DNA of 64,000 nucleotides from Pseudescherichia sp031998825 (GCF_031998825.1 NZ_DAMACX010000007.1:1-64000); one strand, 5' to 3'. Numbered from the stretch's first letter, positions 9,853 through 18,765 are shown. Translations and numbers: made by a program. The notes: generated by a model from the sequence alone, not told the origin.

Positions 9853-10044
9853 ATGGTCGCACTGGTTCTCTTTATCTGCTACCTGGACGGTGGCTGTGAT
9901 GACATTGTTATCGACGTATACAATACCGAACAGCAGTGCCTGGTCTCAATGGAGGAGCAGCGGATCCGCCACGGCGGCTGCTATCCGGTAGAGGATTTCA
10001 TCGACGGCTTCTGGCGTCCGGCCCAGGAGTTTAGTGATTTTTAA
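9853..10044 (+). CDS. yebW: Conserved small protein YebW
   Basis: 63-residue protein of unknown function with four cysteines (FICYLDGGCDD, QQCL, GGCYP), matching E. coli YebW end to end. An AGGAAGGA ribosome site precedes the ATG. A short hydrophobic N-terminus is seen but no clear signal peptide. Confidence 0.9.
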   Translation: MVALVLFICYLDGGCDDIVIDVYNTEQQCLVSMEEQRIRHGGCYPVEDFIDGFWRPAQEFSDF

Positions 10045-10109
10045 CTCCCCCAAATTTTAACCAAAAAAACGCTGGACGCCCGGCGGGTTGGGTATGGTAT
10101 GGTTAACTC

Positions 10110-10352
10110 AGGAAGTAGATAAAAAAAGACCGAATACGATTCCTGTATTCGGTCCAGGGAAATGGCTCTTGGGAGAGAGCCGTGCGCTAAAAGTTGGCAT
10201 TAATGCAGGCTAAATACGCCTGGCACTTTAAGAATAGATGACAGCGCCAGCTTTTCCAGTCCACAGCATCGGTGGCAGGAAAAAAAGGGTAATTGTCACG
10301 GTCGTAAACAAAAAAACCGCAACGCTTCATCAGTGAAGCCTGCGGTTTTTTG
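10110..10352 (+). ncRNA. ryeA: RyeA (SraC), antisense to SdsR
   Basis: In E. coli the roughly 250-nt RyeA RNA is encoded opposite SdsR and is consumed by pairing with it. Here an extended -10 (TGG-TATGGT, 10095-10103) would start a plus-strand transcript near 10110. The next plus-strand terminator is the hairpin with a T run ending near 10354, giving about 243 nt, close to the E. coli length. The ends are inferred; only the antisense arrangement and the terminator are seen directly. Confidence 0.55.
10122..10223 (-). ncRNA. sdsR: Small RNA SdsR (RyeB)
   Basis: Stationary-phase, sigma-S dependent Hfq-binding sRNA that represses ompD/ompC-type and mismatch-repair mRNAs. On the minus strand the sequence matches E. 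coli SdsR over about 100 nt. It has the 5' region with TTTAGCCTGCATTAATGCC, the CTCTCTCCCAAGAG hairpin, and the 3' terminator stem GACCGAATAC / GTATTCGGTC followed by seven T. A sigma-S-like -10 (CTATTCT) lies just upstream near 10230-10240. Confidence 0.92.
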
Positions 10353-10354
10353 TT
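10311..10354. terminator. Bidirectional terminator between RyeA and yebY
   Basis: AAAAAACCGCA ... TGCGGTTTTTT encloses an inner GCTTCA/TGAAGC stem, with T runs on both strands. It ends yebY on the minus strand and probably RyeA on the plus strand. Confidence 0.85.
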
Positions 10355-10370
10355 ATGAATCAACCTGTAA

Positions 10371-10709
10371 CTAGCAAAGCTTTTCCGCGCGCTCAATGTA
10401 TGGAGCCAGGCTCATCTTTTCTCCGGGCTTCGCCGGATCGTCAATCTGGATAATGGAGATAGGCTGGCCACTGTTTTCCCCGCTGGCTACCTGCTGTTGC
10501 GCCGCATCATTGAGCGGATACTGCACCAGCGTGCTGGGGTTGATAGCAAACAGCGCATGGCCGGGACGACAGGTGAGCATCACCTCTTCACGGTTAAACG
10601 CCCATTTATCTTTACCCACATCTAAGCGGCTTACGGTGATCACCTGCGGTGCGGCCAGCGCGCTGGCAGAACAGGTAAGTAACAGAAGAGTGAGAATACG
10701 TTTTTTCAT
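10371..10709 (-). CDS. yebY: Periplasmic DUF2511-type protein YebY
   Basis: 112-residue protein with a signal peptide (cleavage after ALA) and a mature part matching E. coli YebY (VITVSRLDVGKDKWAFNREEV). It has two cysteines, one in LTCRPG and one as the last residue. It lies downstream of yebZ with a 15-base gap. With yobA and yebZ it forms a likely copper-linked operon; its own role is unknown. Confidence 0.9.
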   Translation of the reverse strand: MKKRILTLLLLTCSASALAAPQVITVSRLDVGKDKWAFNREEVMLTCRPGHALFAINPSTLVQYPLNDAAQQQVASGENSGQPISIIQIDDPAKPGEKMSLAPYIERAEKLC

Positions 10710-10724
10710 TTTTTCGCCAGTTAT

Positions 10725-11594
10725 TCAAAAAGGTTCAAGTGTCGCAAACAGGCTGACCGTTGCCAGCACCACAATGCCGAGAACCACTTCAGCTTGCGTC
10801 ATCCGAATAAAAACAGCACGCGCCTGCGCTTCCTGTGTACGGAAGCGTGGCACCAGCACGTAGCGGTTTATCAGCGCAATGGCCACCATCAGCAGCACCA
10901 GGGCGCATTTTACCAGCAGTAGACGGCCATACCAACTCTGCCACGGCAGTATCAACCCTTGAATAAGTAGCGCATTGATAATGCCGGATATCAGCACCCC
11001 TGCGACTGCCAGATGCCCGTAACGAGAAAAACGCATCAGGCTGCCGATCGCCTGCTGCCGTTTTTCCGCCTTAACCAGCTGCATACAATACAGCACCGGT
11101 AGCAAGCCGCCAAACCAGGCGGCGGCACAGAGTATGTGCACGGCGTAATTAATTCGGGTAAACAGCCCCATAGCCCCGTCATACATTGCCGCATGACCAG
11201 TCGCCGCCAGCAGCAGGAGCTGAGCGGTGACCAGCAGCAGCACCCGCCCCTGCTGCTGTGAATTCAGGAAACAGAGCAGCAGGGCTGTCAGCGCGATAAT
11301 AATCTGCCACAGCCAGACGCTGCCAAAGTGCGTTTCGCTTACTGCCAGCCAGATATCCGGCTGCCAGACGTCATGCCAGCCGTTGCCCATCATGCCGCCC
11401 TGTAGGGCAAACATCAGCAGGGCGCAAACAAACGTCAGCATCAGCGCGCCACGCTGCATGAACATAAAGCGGCGCTGCAACGCGGAGCGGAGCGCCGGAT
11501 CGGCAAGCCAGTGCGCAAAGGCGTTGCTGCCGAATACCAGCATCAGGGTCAGAAAGTGGATAAACCGCAGGCTTACATAGCAAAACGCGAGCAT
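10725..11594 (-). CDS. yebZ: CopD-family inner-membrane protein YebZ
   Basis: 289-residue membrane protein with about eight hydrophobic helices, of the CopD/PcoD family that works with CopC-type periplasmic copper carriers. Histidines and methionines sit in or near helices (for example RFIHF, HAAMYDG). It directly follows yobA (2-base gap), which supports a shared role in copper handling. Transport direction is not established by the sequence. Confidence 0.92.
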   Translation of the reverse strand: MLAFCYVSLRFIHFLTLMLVFGSNAFAHWLADPALRSALQRRFMFMQRGALMLTFVCALLMFALQGGMMGNGWHDVWQPDIWLAVSETHFGSVWLWQIIIALTALLLCFLNSQQQGRVLLLVTAQLLLLAATGHAAMYDGAMGLFTRINYAVHILCAAAWFGGLLPVLYCMQLVKAEKRQQAIGSLMRFSRYGHLAVAGVLISGIINALLIQGLILPWQSWYGRLLLVKCALVLLMVAIALINRYVLVPRFRTQEAQARAVFIRMTQAEVVLGIVVLATVSLFATLEPF

Positions 11595-11595
11595 A

Positions 11596-11970
11596 TTACT
11601 TCACGCTGAACCGATAGCTGCCCTGGGTTTTATGCCCGTCAACGGAGACAACGTGCCACTCTACGGTATACTGGTCAGGCTTCAGAGCCTGTTCGATGGG
11701 CACAATCAGCTGCGTTTTATCATTATCGTTACGCTTTACCACGCCGGTTTTTACCGTCTGCTGCTGCGAGCCGGTAATCTTTACGCCGCTGAATTTAGGC
11801 TCAATGCCTTCGGAAAAGTTGAGGGTCAGCGCCTGCGGAGCCGCCGTTACATTGGCGTCTGCCGCCGGATACTGGTGCTTCAGGTGGGCATGCGCGAAAA
11901 CAACAGGCGATGCAACCAGAGAGGCGGCCAACAATAGCGCACGGCAGGTGTACTTTGCGGTAAAGCCCAT
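11596..11970 (-). CDS. yobA: CopC-family periplasmic copper-binding protein YobA
   Basis: 124-residue secreted beta-sandwich protein. The signal peptide ends VFA, and the mature protein starts HAHLKHQYP with the N-terminal His typical of Cu(II)-binding CopC proteins. A second His cluster near the C-terminus (VEWHVVSVDGH) completes the usual site. First gene of the yobA-yebZ-yebY operon. Confidence 0.92.
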   Translation of the reverse strand: MGFTAKYTCRALLLAASLVASPVVFAHAHLKHQYPAADANVTAAPQALTLNFSEGIEPKFSGVKITGSQQQTVKTGVVKRNDNDKTQLIVPIEQALKPDQYTVEWHVVSVDGHKTQGSYRFSVK

Positions 11971-12104
11971 CGTTCTATTCCTTTTTGTTATGTGTATAGC
12001 ACAAAGAATAACTCTGTATAATGTACGAGTCGAGTCTGTACAGGCGTGGACTTGCCTTTCTACAGCAGGCTTAGTAATTTTGCGCCATATAACCGGGAGG
12101 ATCT

Positions 12105-12335
12105 ATGAAAACCAATCTTGCACAGCTGCCTCAGGATGAGATGGACAAAGTTAACGTTGACCTGGCGGCGGCTGGCGTGGCCTTTAAAGAGCGCTACAAT
12201 ATGCCGGTTATCGCAGAAGTGGTTGAGCGCGAGCAGCCCGCCCATCTGCGCGACTGGTTTCGCGAACGGCTGATCGCCCATCGCCTGGCATCCGTGTCGC
12301 TCTCACGCCTGCCTTACGAGCCTAAGATCAAATAA
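12105..12335 (+). CDS. holE: DNA polymerase III theta subunit
   Basis: 76-residue subunit that stabilises the epsilon proofreading subunit of DNA polymerase III. The sequence matches E. coli HolE, including EMDKVNVDLAAAGVAFKERYN. A GGGAGG ribosome site precedes the ATG, and a perfect -10 (TATAAT, 12017-12022) lies upstream. The K-12 neighbour yobB is missing; exoX follows 23 bases downstream. Confidence 0.96.
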   Translation: MKTNLAQLPQDEMDKVNVDLAAAGVAFKERYNMPVIAEVVEREQPAHLRDWFRERLIAHRLASVSLSRLPYEPKIK

Positions 12336-12358
12336 TCGACCCGGTTTCTGGAGATAAG

Positions 12359-13021
12359 ATGTTACGCGTAATCGATACTGAAACCTGCGGCCTGCAGGGC
12401 GGCATCGTTGAAATTGCTTCGGTGGACGTCATTGACGGGCAGATTGTTAACCCGATGAGCCACCTTGTGCGTCCGGATCGCCCTATCAGCCACCAGGCGA
12501 TGGCCATCCACCGCATCACCGAAGAGATGGTCGCCGATCAGCCGTGGATCGAAGAGATTCTCCCCCACTATCTGGGCAGCAGCTGGTACGTTGCCCATAA
12601 CGCCAGCTTCGATCGTCGCGTGCTGCCGGAGATGCCCGGAGAGTGGATCTGCACAATGAAGCTGGCCCGCCGCCTGTGGCCGGGGATCCAGTACGGCAAT
12701 ATGGCACTCTACAAGTCGCGTAAGCTGAACGTACAGACGCCGCCGGGGCTGCATCATCACCGGGCGCTGTATGACTGCTATATTACCGCTGCGCTGCTAA
12801 TCGACATCATGGATAGCTCGGGGTGGACGCCGGATCAGATGGCAACGATTACCGGTCGTCCTGCCCTGATGACGACCTTTACCTTTGGTAAATATCGGGG
12901 CAAGGCGGTGTCTGAAATTGCCGACCGCGATCCAGGCTACCTGCGCTGGCTGTACAATAACCTGGAACGCATGAGTCCCGAACTGCGGCTGACGTTAAAG
13001 CACTATCTCGACGAAAACTAA
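12359..13021 (+). CDS. exoX: Exodeoxyribonuclease X
   Basis: DnaQ-type 3'-5' exonuclease in mismatch repair and UV tolerance. 220 residues. Exo motifs are visible: DTET near residue 6 (Exo I), HNASFDRRVLP (Exo II) and HHRALYDC (Exo III, with His-x4-Asp). The C-terminal part includes the conserved FGKYRGKAVSEIA. It lies 23 bases after holE and converges with ptrB, whose stop is only 12 bases away. Confidence 0.96.
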   Translation: MLRVIDTETCGLQGGIVEIASVDVIDGQIVNPMSHLVRPDRPISHQAMAIHRITEEMVADQPWIEEILPHYLGSSWYVAHNASFDRRVLPEMPGEWICTMKLARRLWPGIQYGNMALYKSRKLNVQTPPGLHHHRALYDCYITAALLIDIMDSSGWTPDQMATITGRPALMTTFTFGKYRGKAVSEIADRDPGYLRWLYNNLERMSPELRLTLKHYLDEN

Positions 13022-13033
13022 TCCTGATGAAAA

Positions 13034-15091
13034 CTAGCTTTTCTTGCCGGGCAGCGTGCCCTGCGCCAGCGCCACAAGAAAAGCAAATTCCAGCGCAACG
13101 CCCTCATAGGATTTAAAGCGGCCCGATTTCCCACCATGGCCTGCGTCCATATCCGTACAGAGCAGCAGCAGATTATCGTCGGTTTTCGTCGCCCGCAGCT
13201 TCGCTACCCACTTGGCTGGCTCCCAGTACTGCACCTGGGAGTCATGCAGCCCGGTGGTGACCAGCAGATGCGGATAGGCCTGAGCGGTGACGTTATCGTA
13301 TGGGCTATAGCTTTTCATGTAGCGATAGTAGGTCTCGTCCTGCGGATTCCCCCACTCCTCAAACTCGCCGGTGGTTAACGGAATGGACTCATCGAGCATG
13401 GTGGTGACCACGTCGACAAAGGGCACCTGGGCAATAGCGCCGTGGAACAAACCGGGGCGCTCGTTAATCACCGTACCGATCAGCATCCCGCCCGCGCTGC
13501 CGCCCATGCCGTAGCAGTAGCGGGTAGAGCCATAGCCCTGCGCCAGTAGCGCATCACAGACGTCAATATAGTCGTTAAAGGTGTTTTTCTTCTTAAGGAA
13601 CTTACCGTCCTCATACCAGTTCTGCCCCAGCTCGCCGCCGCCGCGAATGTGTGCGATGGCAAAGACAAAGCCGCGATCCAGCAGGCTCAGGCGACTGCTG
13701 CTGAAATCGGCATCAATACTGGTGCCGTAGGAGCCGTAGCCGTAGACCAGCAGCGGATTCTGCCCCTTCCGGAAGTGTTTGCGGTTGTAGACCAGCGATA
13801 CGGGCACCTCTACGCCGTCGCGCGCCTTGATCCAAAGGTGTTCGCTGCGGTACTGGCTGGCGTCAAAGCCGTGGACCTCTGTCTGCTTAAGCACCCGTCG
13901 TTCACCAGTGTCCATATCCAGCTCAAACAGGGTATCCGGCGTTGTCATCGAGGAGTAGCCGTAGCGCAAGCGGGAGGTTTCCGGCTCGGGGTTATAGGCA
14001 AGCCAGGTCACATAGGCCGGATCGTCAAAGGCGATGCCGGTGACCTCGCGGGTTTTACGGTTGATCTGCCGCAGGCTAGTCAGGCCGCGCTGACGCTCCT
14101 CCACCACCAGCCAGTCGGTAAAGAGCGTAAAGCCTTCCAGCATGATGTGCTCCCGGGGTGGGATCAGCACCTCCCACTGCTTATCATTGCGCACTTTAGT
14201 CCGGTAGAGGCCAAAGTTTTTCCCCTCACGGTTGGAGCGCAGATAGAAAGTGTGCTGGTAGTGATCGAGGTTGTATTCGTGATCTTTACGCCGGGGTAGG
14301 AACATAACGGGCTGCGCATCCGGCAGCTCCGCATCCAACAGCAGGCACTCGCTGGTCGTGGCGCTGGCAAGATAGATGATCACATAGTGCTGGGAGGTCG
14401 TCTTATGCAGACTAACGTAGAAGGTCTCGTCTTTCTCCTCGTAAACAAGCTCATCCTGGGCCGCAGGCGTACCAATGGTATGCCGCCAGACCTGGTAAGG
14501 AAGCAGCGTTTTGGCATGCTTACGCACGTAGTAGAGGGTTTCAGAGTCGTTGATCCAGACGAAATCCGGCGTGACGTTATCCAGCATCTCTGGATACCAG
14601 TTGCCGGTCTCCAGATTGCGAAAGCGTAGGCCGTACTGACGCCGGGAGAGATAATCCTCCGCCAGCGCCATAATTTTGTTGTCCGGCGAAACGGCCAGCC
14701 CGCCGAGGGTATAAAACTCGCTGTGGGCGGCGCGCTTGTTGGCATCCAGCAGCACCTGCCACTCATCCCACTCGCAGCTGAGCACCGACTGGCGCTGATA
14801 GATAGCATATTCGCACCCCGGCTCATAAACGTGCCGGTAGCGGTAACCGTTGCGGGTATAGGGAGCAGAGACTTCACGCTGGGGAAGACGATCGACAATC
14901 TCTTTCAGCAGGCGATCCTGTAACGCCTGCTGGGAGGCCATTATGTCGCGCCCGTAGTCGTTCTCCTGGTGCAGATAGTCCAGGACATCCTGATCCGAAC
15001 GCGTATCATCGCGCAGCCAGTAGTAGTTATCTGTTCGCGTATCGCCATGCAGGTTCATGACGTGCGGTACTGTTTTTGCTTTTGGTGGCAT
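13034..15091 (-). CDS. ptrB: Oligopeptidase B (protease II)
   Basis: Cytoplasmic serine peptidase of the prolyl-oligopeptidase family that cleaves after Lys/Arg in short peptides. 685 residues: beta-propeller in the N-terminal two thirds, alpha/beta hydrolase domain at the C-terminus with nucleophile motif GGSAGG (Ser near 530), GLHDSQV (Asp) and GHGGKSG (His). Length and sequence match E. coli PtrB. Confidence 0.96.
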   Translation of the reverse strand: MPPKAKTVPHVMNLHGDTRTDNYYWLRDDTRSDQDVLDYLHQENDYGRDIMASQQALQDRLLKEIVDRLPQREVSAPYTRNGYRYRHVYEPGCEYAIYQRQSVLSCEWDEWQVLLDANKRAAHSEFYTLGGLAVSPDNKIMALAEDYLSRRQYGLRFRNLETGNWYPEMLDNVTPDFVWINDSETLYYVRKHAKTLLPYQVWRHTIGTPAAQDELVYEEKDETFYVSLHKTTSQHYVIIYLASATTSECLLLDAELPDAQPVMFLPRRKDHEYNLDHYQHTFYLRSNREGKNFGLYRTKVRNDKQWEVLIPPREHIMLEGFTLFTDWLVVEERQRGLTSLRQINRKTREVTGIAFDDPAYVTWLAYNPEPETSRLRYGYSSMTTPDTLFELDMDTGERRVLKQTEVHGFDASQYRSEHLWIKARDGVEVPVSLVYNRKHFRKGQNPLLVYGYGSYGTSIDADFSSSRLSLLDRGFVFAIAHIRGGGELGQNWYEDGKFLKKKNTFNDYIDVCDALLAQGYGSTRYCYGMGGSAGGMLIGTVINERPGLFHGAIAQVPFVDVVTTMLDESIPLTTGEFEEWGNPQDETYYRYMKSYSPYDNVTAQAYPHLLVTTGLHDSQVQYWEPAKWVAKLRATKTDDNLLLLCTDMDAGHGGKSGRFKSYEGVALEFAFLVALAQGTLPGKKS

Positions 15092-15175
15092 AGCGTTATC
15101 TTTTCAGTTTACACCCTATAAGGGTGGCAAAACCCACGCATGTTGCAAGCGAAACGCGCCACCAACGCGTGTAAG

Positions 15176-15835
15176 CTAGCCTGGCAACGCGCTTTTTTGC
15201 TCTTTTAAGTCCTTTTCAATGCCGTCGCGCACGTCCTGCGGGATCTTCAGAGCGTCGCCGAGCGCATTGAGATAGCTGCGCTCCATAAAGTGATCGATAT
15301 CGATAGCGGCGCAGCTGAGGAAGTAGAGCTCCAGCGCCTCCTCCTCGTTACGCACGTCACGGGCCAGCCGCTGGGGATCGAGCGGCTGCTCAATGGCCTG
15401 AGCCACCAGCGCTCTGCCCTGCTCTTCAACGCCAGCTTCCCGCATTTGCAGGTCAATCGCTTCGCGCTCGCGGGCATCGATATGACCGTCGCTTTTCGCG
15501 GCAAAAACCAGGGCAAGGATAAGACGTTCAGTGCGCACGTCCAGCGGCGAGCTTTGCTGACCAAACTGCGGCTCGTCCTGGTGCGCAGTCCGCACGCGAT
15601 CTTTGTATTTGTTCCACAGCACCGTGCCAGCAACGGCCCCGCCGCCAACCAGCAGCGCGCTGGTACCGTATTTAGTAAGCAGCTTGCGGGAAGAGGAGTT
15701 TGAGACCAGCAGTCCCGCCAGGCCACCTAATGCCCCCGGCACCAGCAGCTTGCTCAGCCCCTGCCCGTCACCCGACGAGGCGGATGCCCCTTTCTGGCCC
15801 AGCAGCGACTGTAGTTGATTCATCCAGTTAGTCAT
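15176..15835 (-). CDS. yebE: DUF533 inner-membrane protein YebE
   Basis: 219-residue conserved protein. A Gly-rich hydrophobic segment (around 28-75) looks membrane-associated; the C-terminal half has a TerB-like helical fold with SDGHIDAREREAID and DIDHFMERSYL. E. coli yebE belongs to envelope-stress (Cpx) regulation; I did not identify a CpxR box with confidence. Function unknown. Confidence 0.92.
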   Translation of the reverse strand: MTNWMNQLQSLLGQKGASASSGDGQGLSKLLVPGALGGLAGLLVSNSSSRKLLTKYGTSALLVGGGAVAGTVLWNKYKDRVRTAHQDEPQFGQQSSPLDVRTERLILALVFAAKSDGHIDAREREAIDLQMREAGVEEQGRALVAQAIEQPLDPQRLARDVRNEEEALELYFLSCAAIDIDHFMERSYLNALGDALKIPQDVRDGIEKDLKEQKSALPG

Positions 15836-15930
15836 AATTCCCCCCGATTATTCTGTGTCAGACCACAGAGTAAGCGAGGGGTTGTCAGGAAATGTCTAAG
15901 CTGGCTAAAGAAGCGAAAATGCGGCTTTGG

Positions 15931-16278
15931 TTATTGATGCGTGTAAACGGCTTTGCCGCCTTTGCAGTCCACCGCTACCCGATAGTGGATATCGGTATTT
16001 TTACCGCGCACGGTCAACGGAACAGTCCACTTATCGTCTTTGCCGGTGATCTCTTTGACGTTGATCCACGCAACCGGATCGGCCTGCCCCAGCGTCTCCT
16101 GATCGTCAGCCCAGCGCGCAATGCGGTTTTGCTGATAGTCACGTTTGACGCTGGCAGCGATACCGGAGGCATCCAGCCCTTCACAGCTGGGGAACTTCAC
16201 GGATTTGTTATTCGCTGCCTGTACGCTGGCGCTGCCGGCCAGCACGGCCAGGCCGAGCAGTAGTCCTAATCTGTTCAT
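15931..16278 (-). CDS. yebF: Secreted colicin-M-immunity-fold protein YebF
   Basis: 115-residue secreted protein, known in E. coli to reach the medium. Signal peptide ends VQA; the mature part has two conserved cysteines (FPSCEGLD and VDCKGG) that form the family disulfide. I chose the ATG at 16278 because AGGAGA precedes it at good spacing; the reading from 16320 adds a non-homologous tail. Confidence 0.93.
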   Translation of the reverse strand: MNRLGLLLGLAVLAGSASVQAANNKSVKFPSCEGLDASGIAASVKRDYQQNRIARWADDQETLGQADPVAWINVKEITGKDDKWTVPLTVRGKNTDIHYRVAVDCKGGKAVYTHQ

Positions 16279-16343
16279 GCTTATCTCCTGTGAGCATAAC
16301 CCACTCAAAGCATGGTACAAATTACCGACAGCGCAAGCTGCAG

Positions 16344-16652
16344 TTAGGCTGCTTTAGTGCGCTTAGGCGTCGGCATATCCGTAACGGTATCGCTTTTTGC
16401 CGGTGCCGCATCCGGGTCCGGCAGCTTACCGGAGCGGAAGACCGCACTGAAGGTCTCTTTTTGCTCAGCCAGCCACAGCGCCATCTGCTCACGCTGTTCG
16501 TCATCAAACGCAACGGGTGCATTTACCAGCACGCCCTCCAGCACTTCTGCCAGATCGAGCATTTTGTCGTACGCATCGGCTTCCTTTTTGCTGGCAAAAG
16601 ACATTTTTTCCTCACCTTCGCGGATTACCACGTATTTGACTTCAACCGCCAT
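16344..16652 (-). CDS. yebG: DNA damage-inducible protein YebG
   Basis: 102-residue SOS protein of unknown biochemical role. The N-terminus (VEVKYVVIREGEEKMSF) and the DEQRE...LWLAEQKE region match E. coli YebG; the C-terminal tail is variable. A LexA box lies 16 bases upstream of the start. Confidence 0.95.
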   Translation of the reverse strand: MAVEVKYVVIREGEEKMSFASKKEADAYDKMLDLAEVLEGVLVNAPVAFDDEQREQMALWLAEQKETFSAVFRSGKLPDPDAAPAKSDTVTDMPTPKRTKAA

Positions 16653-16667
16653 AATGCAGCCTCATTT

Positions 16668-16687
16668 ACCTGTTTATTTATACAGTA
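16668..16687 (-). promoter_or_regulatory. LexA box of yebG
   Basis: CTG-N10-CAG with an AT-rich centre (ACCTGTTTATTTATACAGTA on the plus strand), immediately upstream of yebG; agrees with the known SOS control of this gene in E. coli. Confidence 0.9.
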
Positions 16688-16731
16688 TAATAGTAAGCAA
16701 TTCGCGCCCTGATTGCAAGCCGAAAAAAGAC

Positions 16732-16747
16732 ACGCAAACGTTTTCGT
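16732..16747 (+). promoter_or_regulatory. PurR operator of purT
   Basis: ACGCAAACGTTTTCGT is a near-consensus PurR palindrome. It sits directly before a perfect -10 (TATAAT at 16749-16754), so bound PurR would block the purT promoter. Confidence 0.92.
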
Positions 16748-16782
16748 GTATAATAGTCCGAAATTTTTAAACGGTGGATATT

Positions 16783-17961
16783 ATGACTTTTTTAGGTACC
16801 GCGCTGCGTCCGGCAGCCACGCGTGTGATGCTGTTAGGCTCCGGTGAGCTGGGTAAAGAGGTGGCCATTGAGTGCCAGCGTTTAGGCATCGAAGTGATTG
16901 CGGTTGACCGCTATGCCGACGCCCCGGCGATGCACGTGGCCCACCGGGCGCACGTCATCAACATGCTGGACGGCGAGGCGTTAAAAGCGTTAGTGGCACA
17001 GGAGAAGCCGGACTTTATTGTTCCGGAGATCGAAGCCATTGCCACCGATATGCTACTGGCGCTTGAGGCCGAGGGTCAGCAGGTGGTGCCCTGCGCCCGT
17101 GCTGCTAAGCTGACCATGAATCGGGAGGGGATCCGCCGCCTGGCCGCCGAAGAGCTGAACCTGCCTACTTCGACCTACCGCTTTGCCGACAGCGAAACCG
17201 CGTTTGAAGAGGCGGTCGCGGCGCTGGGCCTGCCGTGTATTATCAAGCCGGTGATGAGCTCCTCTGGCAAAGGCCAGAGCTTTATTCGCAGTGCAGACCA
17301 GCTGCATGACGCCTGGCAGTATGCCCAGCTCGGCGGTCGCGCCGGAGCGGGACGCGTCATCGTCGAAGGCGTGGTTAAGTTTGATTTCGAAATCACGCTC
17401 CTGACCGTGAGTGCCGTGGACGGGGTGCACTTCTGCGATCCTATCGGCCATCGTCAGGAGGATGGCGACTACCGTGAGTCCTGGCAGCCTCAGCAGATGA
17501 GCGCGCTGGCTCTCTCTCGCGCGCAGGCTATCGCCCGCGAAGTCGTGCTGGCGCTTGGGGGCTACGGCCTGTTTGGCGTAGAGCTGTTTGTCTGCGGCGA
17601 TGAGGTGATCTTTAGCGAGGTGTCGCCGCGTCCGCATGATACCGGTATGGTCACGCTGATCTCGCAAGATCTCTCCGAGTTCGCCCTGCACGTACGTGCT
17701 TTCCTCGGTCTGCCCATAGGCGGAGTACGTCAGTACGGCCCGTCCGCCTCGGCGGTGATCCTGCCGGAACTGAAGAGCGATAATGTGACCTTTGATAATG
17801 TGCAGGCCGCAGTAGGAGCCGGACTACAGCTGCGCCTGTTCGGCAAGCCGGAGATTGACGGTACGCGGCGGTTAGGCGTGGCGTTAGCCACCGGTGAAAG
17901 CGTAGAGGATGCGGTGGAACGGGCAAAAAACGCCGCTGCAGGCGTGGTGGTGAAGGGATAA
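16783..17961 (+). CDS. purT: Formate-dependent phosphoribosylglycinamide formyltransferase (GAR transformylase 2)
   Basis: ATP-grasp enzyme that formylates GAR with free formate, the folate-independent route of purine synthesis step 3. 392 residues from the ATG at 16783 (MTFLGTALRP; the upstream ATG adds three codons). N-terminal Rossmann-like domain (LLGSGELGKE), ATP-grasp domain with PVMSSSGKGQS and EVSPRPHDTG. Controlled by the PurR operator just upstream. Confidence 0.97.
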   Translation: MTFLGTALRPAATRVMLLGSGELGKEVAIECQRLGIEVIAVDRYADAPAMHVAHRAHVINMLDGEALKALVAQEKPDFIVPEIEAIATDMLLALEAEGQQVVPCARAAKLTMNREGIRRLAAEELNLPTSTYRFADSETAFEEAVAALGLPCIIKPVMSSSGKGQSFIRSADQLHDAWQYAQLGGRAGAGRVIVEGVVKFDFEITLLTVSAVDGVHFCDPIGHRQEDGDYRESWQPQQMSALALSRAQAIAREVVLALGGYGLFGVELFVCGDEVIFSEVSPRPHDTGMVTLISQDLSEFALHVRAFLGLPIGGVRQYGPSASAVILPELKSDNVTFDNVQAAVGAGLQLRLFGKPEIDGTRRLGVALATGESVEDAVERAKNAAAGVVVKG

Positions 17962-17988
17962 AAAAACGGGCCGAAAGGCCCGTTTTTG
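17961..17988 (+). terminator. Terminator after purT
   Basis: Stem AACGGGCC / GGCCCGTT around a GAAA loop followed by TTTTT, starting at the purT stop codon. Confidence 0.9.
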
Positions 17989-17990
17989 TT

Positions 17991-18075
17991 GGCATTGCCC
18001 GGCGGCGCTTCGCTTGCGCGGGCCTACGGTATCAAGCCGTTGTAGGCCGGGTAAGGCGAAGCCGCCACCCGGCAG
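17991..18075. repeat. REP/BIME pair between purT and eda
   Basis: Two inverted REP units (GCCCGGCGGCGCTTCGC... and GTAGGCCGGGTAAGGCGAAG...) lie in the convergent gap. The same unit recurs near 25.1 and 30.2 kb. Confidence 0.85.
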
Positions 18076-18084
18076 AACAAGACC

Positions 18085-18726
18085 TTACTGCTGCGCGCCC
18101 TCTACCGCTTCGCGAGCCAGTTTAGTGATGCGATCGTAGTCACCCGCTTCCAGCGCGTCAGCCGGGACCAGCCACGAGCCACCGATGCACAGCACGCTTT
18201 TGAGCGCCAGATAGTCACGATAGTTCGCCGGAGAGATGCCGCCGGTCGGGCAGAAACGCACCTGCGAGAACGGACCAGCAATGGCCTGCAGCGCTTTGGT
18301 ACCGCCGTTAGCTTCCGCCGGGAAGAATTTAAACTCTTTCAGACCGTAGTCGAGGCCGAGCATCAGCTCAGACACGGTGCTGATGCCTGGAATCAGCGGA
18401 ATGGTGCCTTCGGTTGCTGCCTTCAGCAGCGGCTCGGTCAGGCCCGGGCTGATAGCAAACTGCGCGCCCGCTTCGGTCACTTCCGCCAGCTGCTGCGGGT
18501 TCAGTACCGTACCGGCACCAATGATTGCTTCCGGCACTTCTTTCGCAATGGCGCGGATCGCATCCATGGCGCAGGCGGTACGCAGAGTGACTTCCAGCAC
18601 GCGAACGCCACCGGCCACCAGGGCTTTCGCCATCGGTACTGCATGTTCCAGTTTGTTCACCACGATAACCGGTACCACAGGACCCGTTTTCAGAATTGCT
18701 TCAGCACTCGTTTTCCAGTTTTTCAT
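18085..18726 (-). CDS. eda: KDPG/KHG aldolase
   Basis: Class I aldolase splitting 2-keto-3-deoxy-6-phosphogluconate to pyruvate and glyceraldehyde-3-phosphate in the Entner-Doudoroff path. 213 residues, TIM barrel. Visible motifs are GAGTVLNPQQ, the Schiff-base lysine in KFFPAE (about 133), and the phosphate-binding CPTGGIS. Follows edd by 39 bases on the same strand. Confidence 0.97.
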   Translation of the reverse strand: MKNWKTSAEAILKTGPVVPVIVVNKLEHAVPMAKALVAGGVRVLEVTLRTACAMDAIRAIAKEVPEAIIGAGTVLNPQQLAEVTEAGAQFAISPGLTEPLLKAATEGTIPLIPGISTVSELMLGLDYGLKEFKFFPAEANGGTKALQAIAGPFSQVRFCPTGGISPANYRDYLALKSVLCIGGSWLVPADALEAGDYDRITKLAREAVEGAQQ

Positions 18727-18765
18727 CAGAGTTTTTCTCTCGCCCGATCTAAAAAATTTATCAGT

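Noticed and set aside
17991..18075. Terminator or new repeat family
   Set aside because: It is an ordinary enterobacterial REP/BIME pair, with two more copies in the window.
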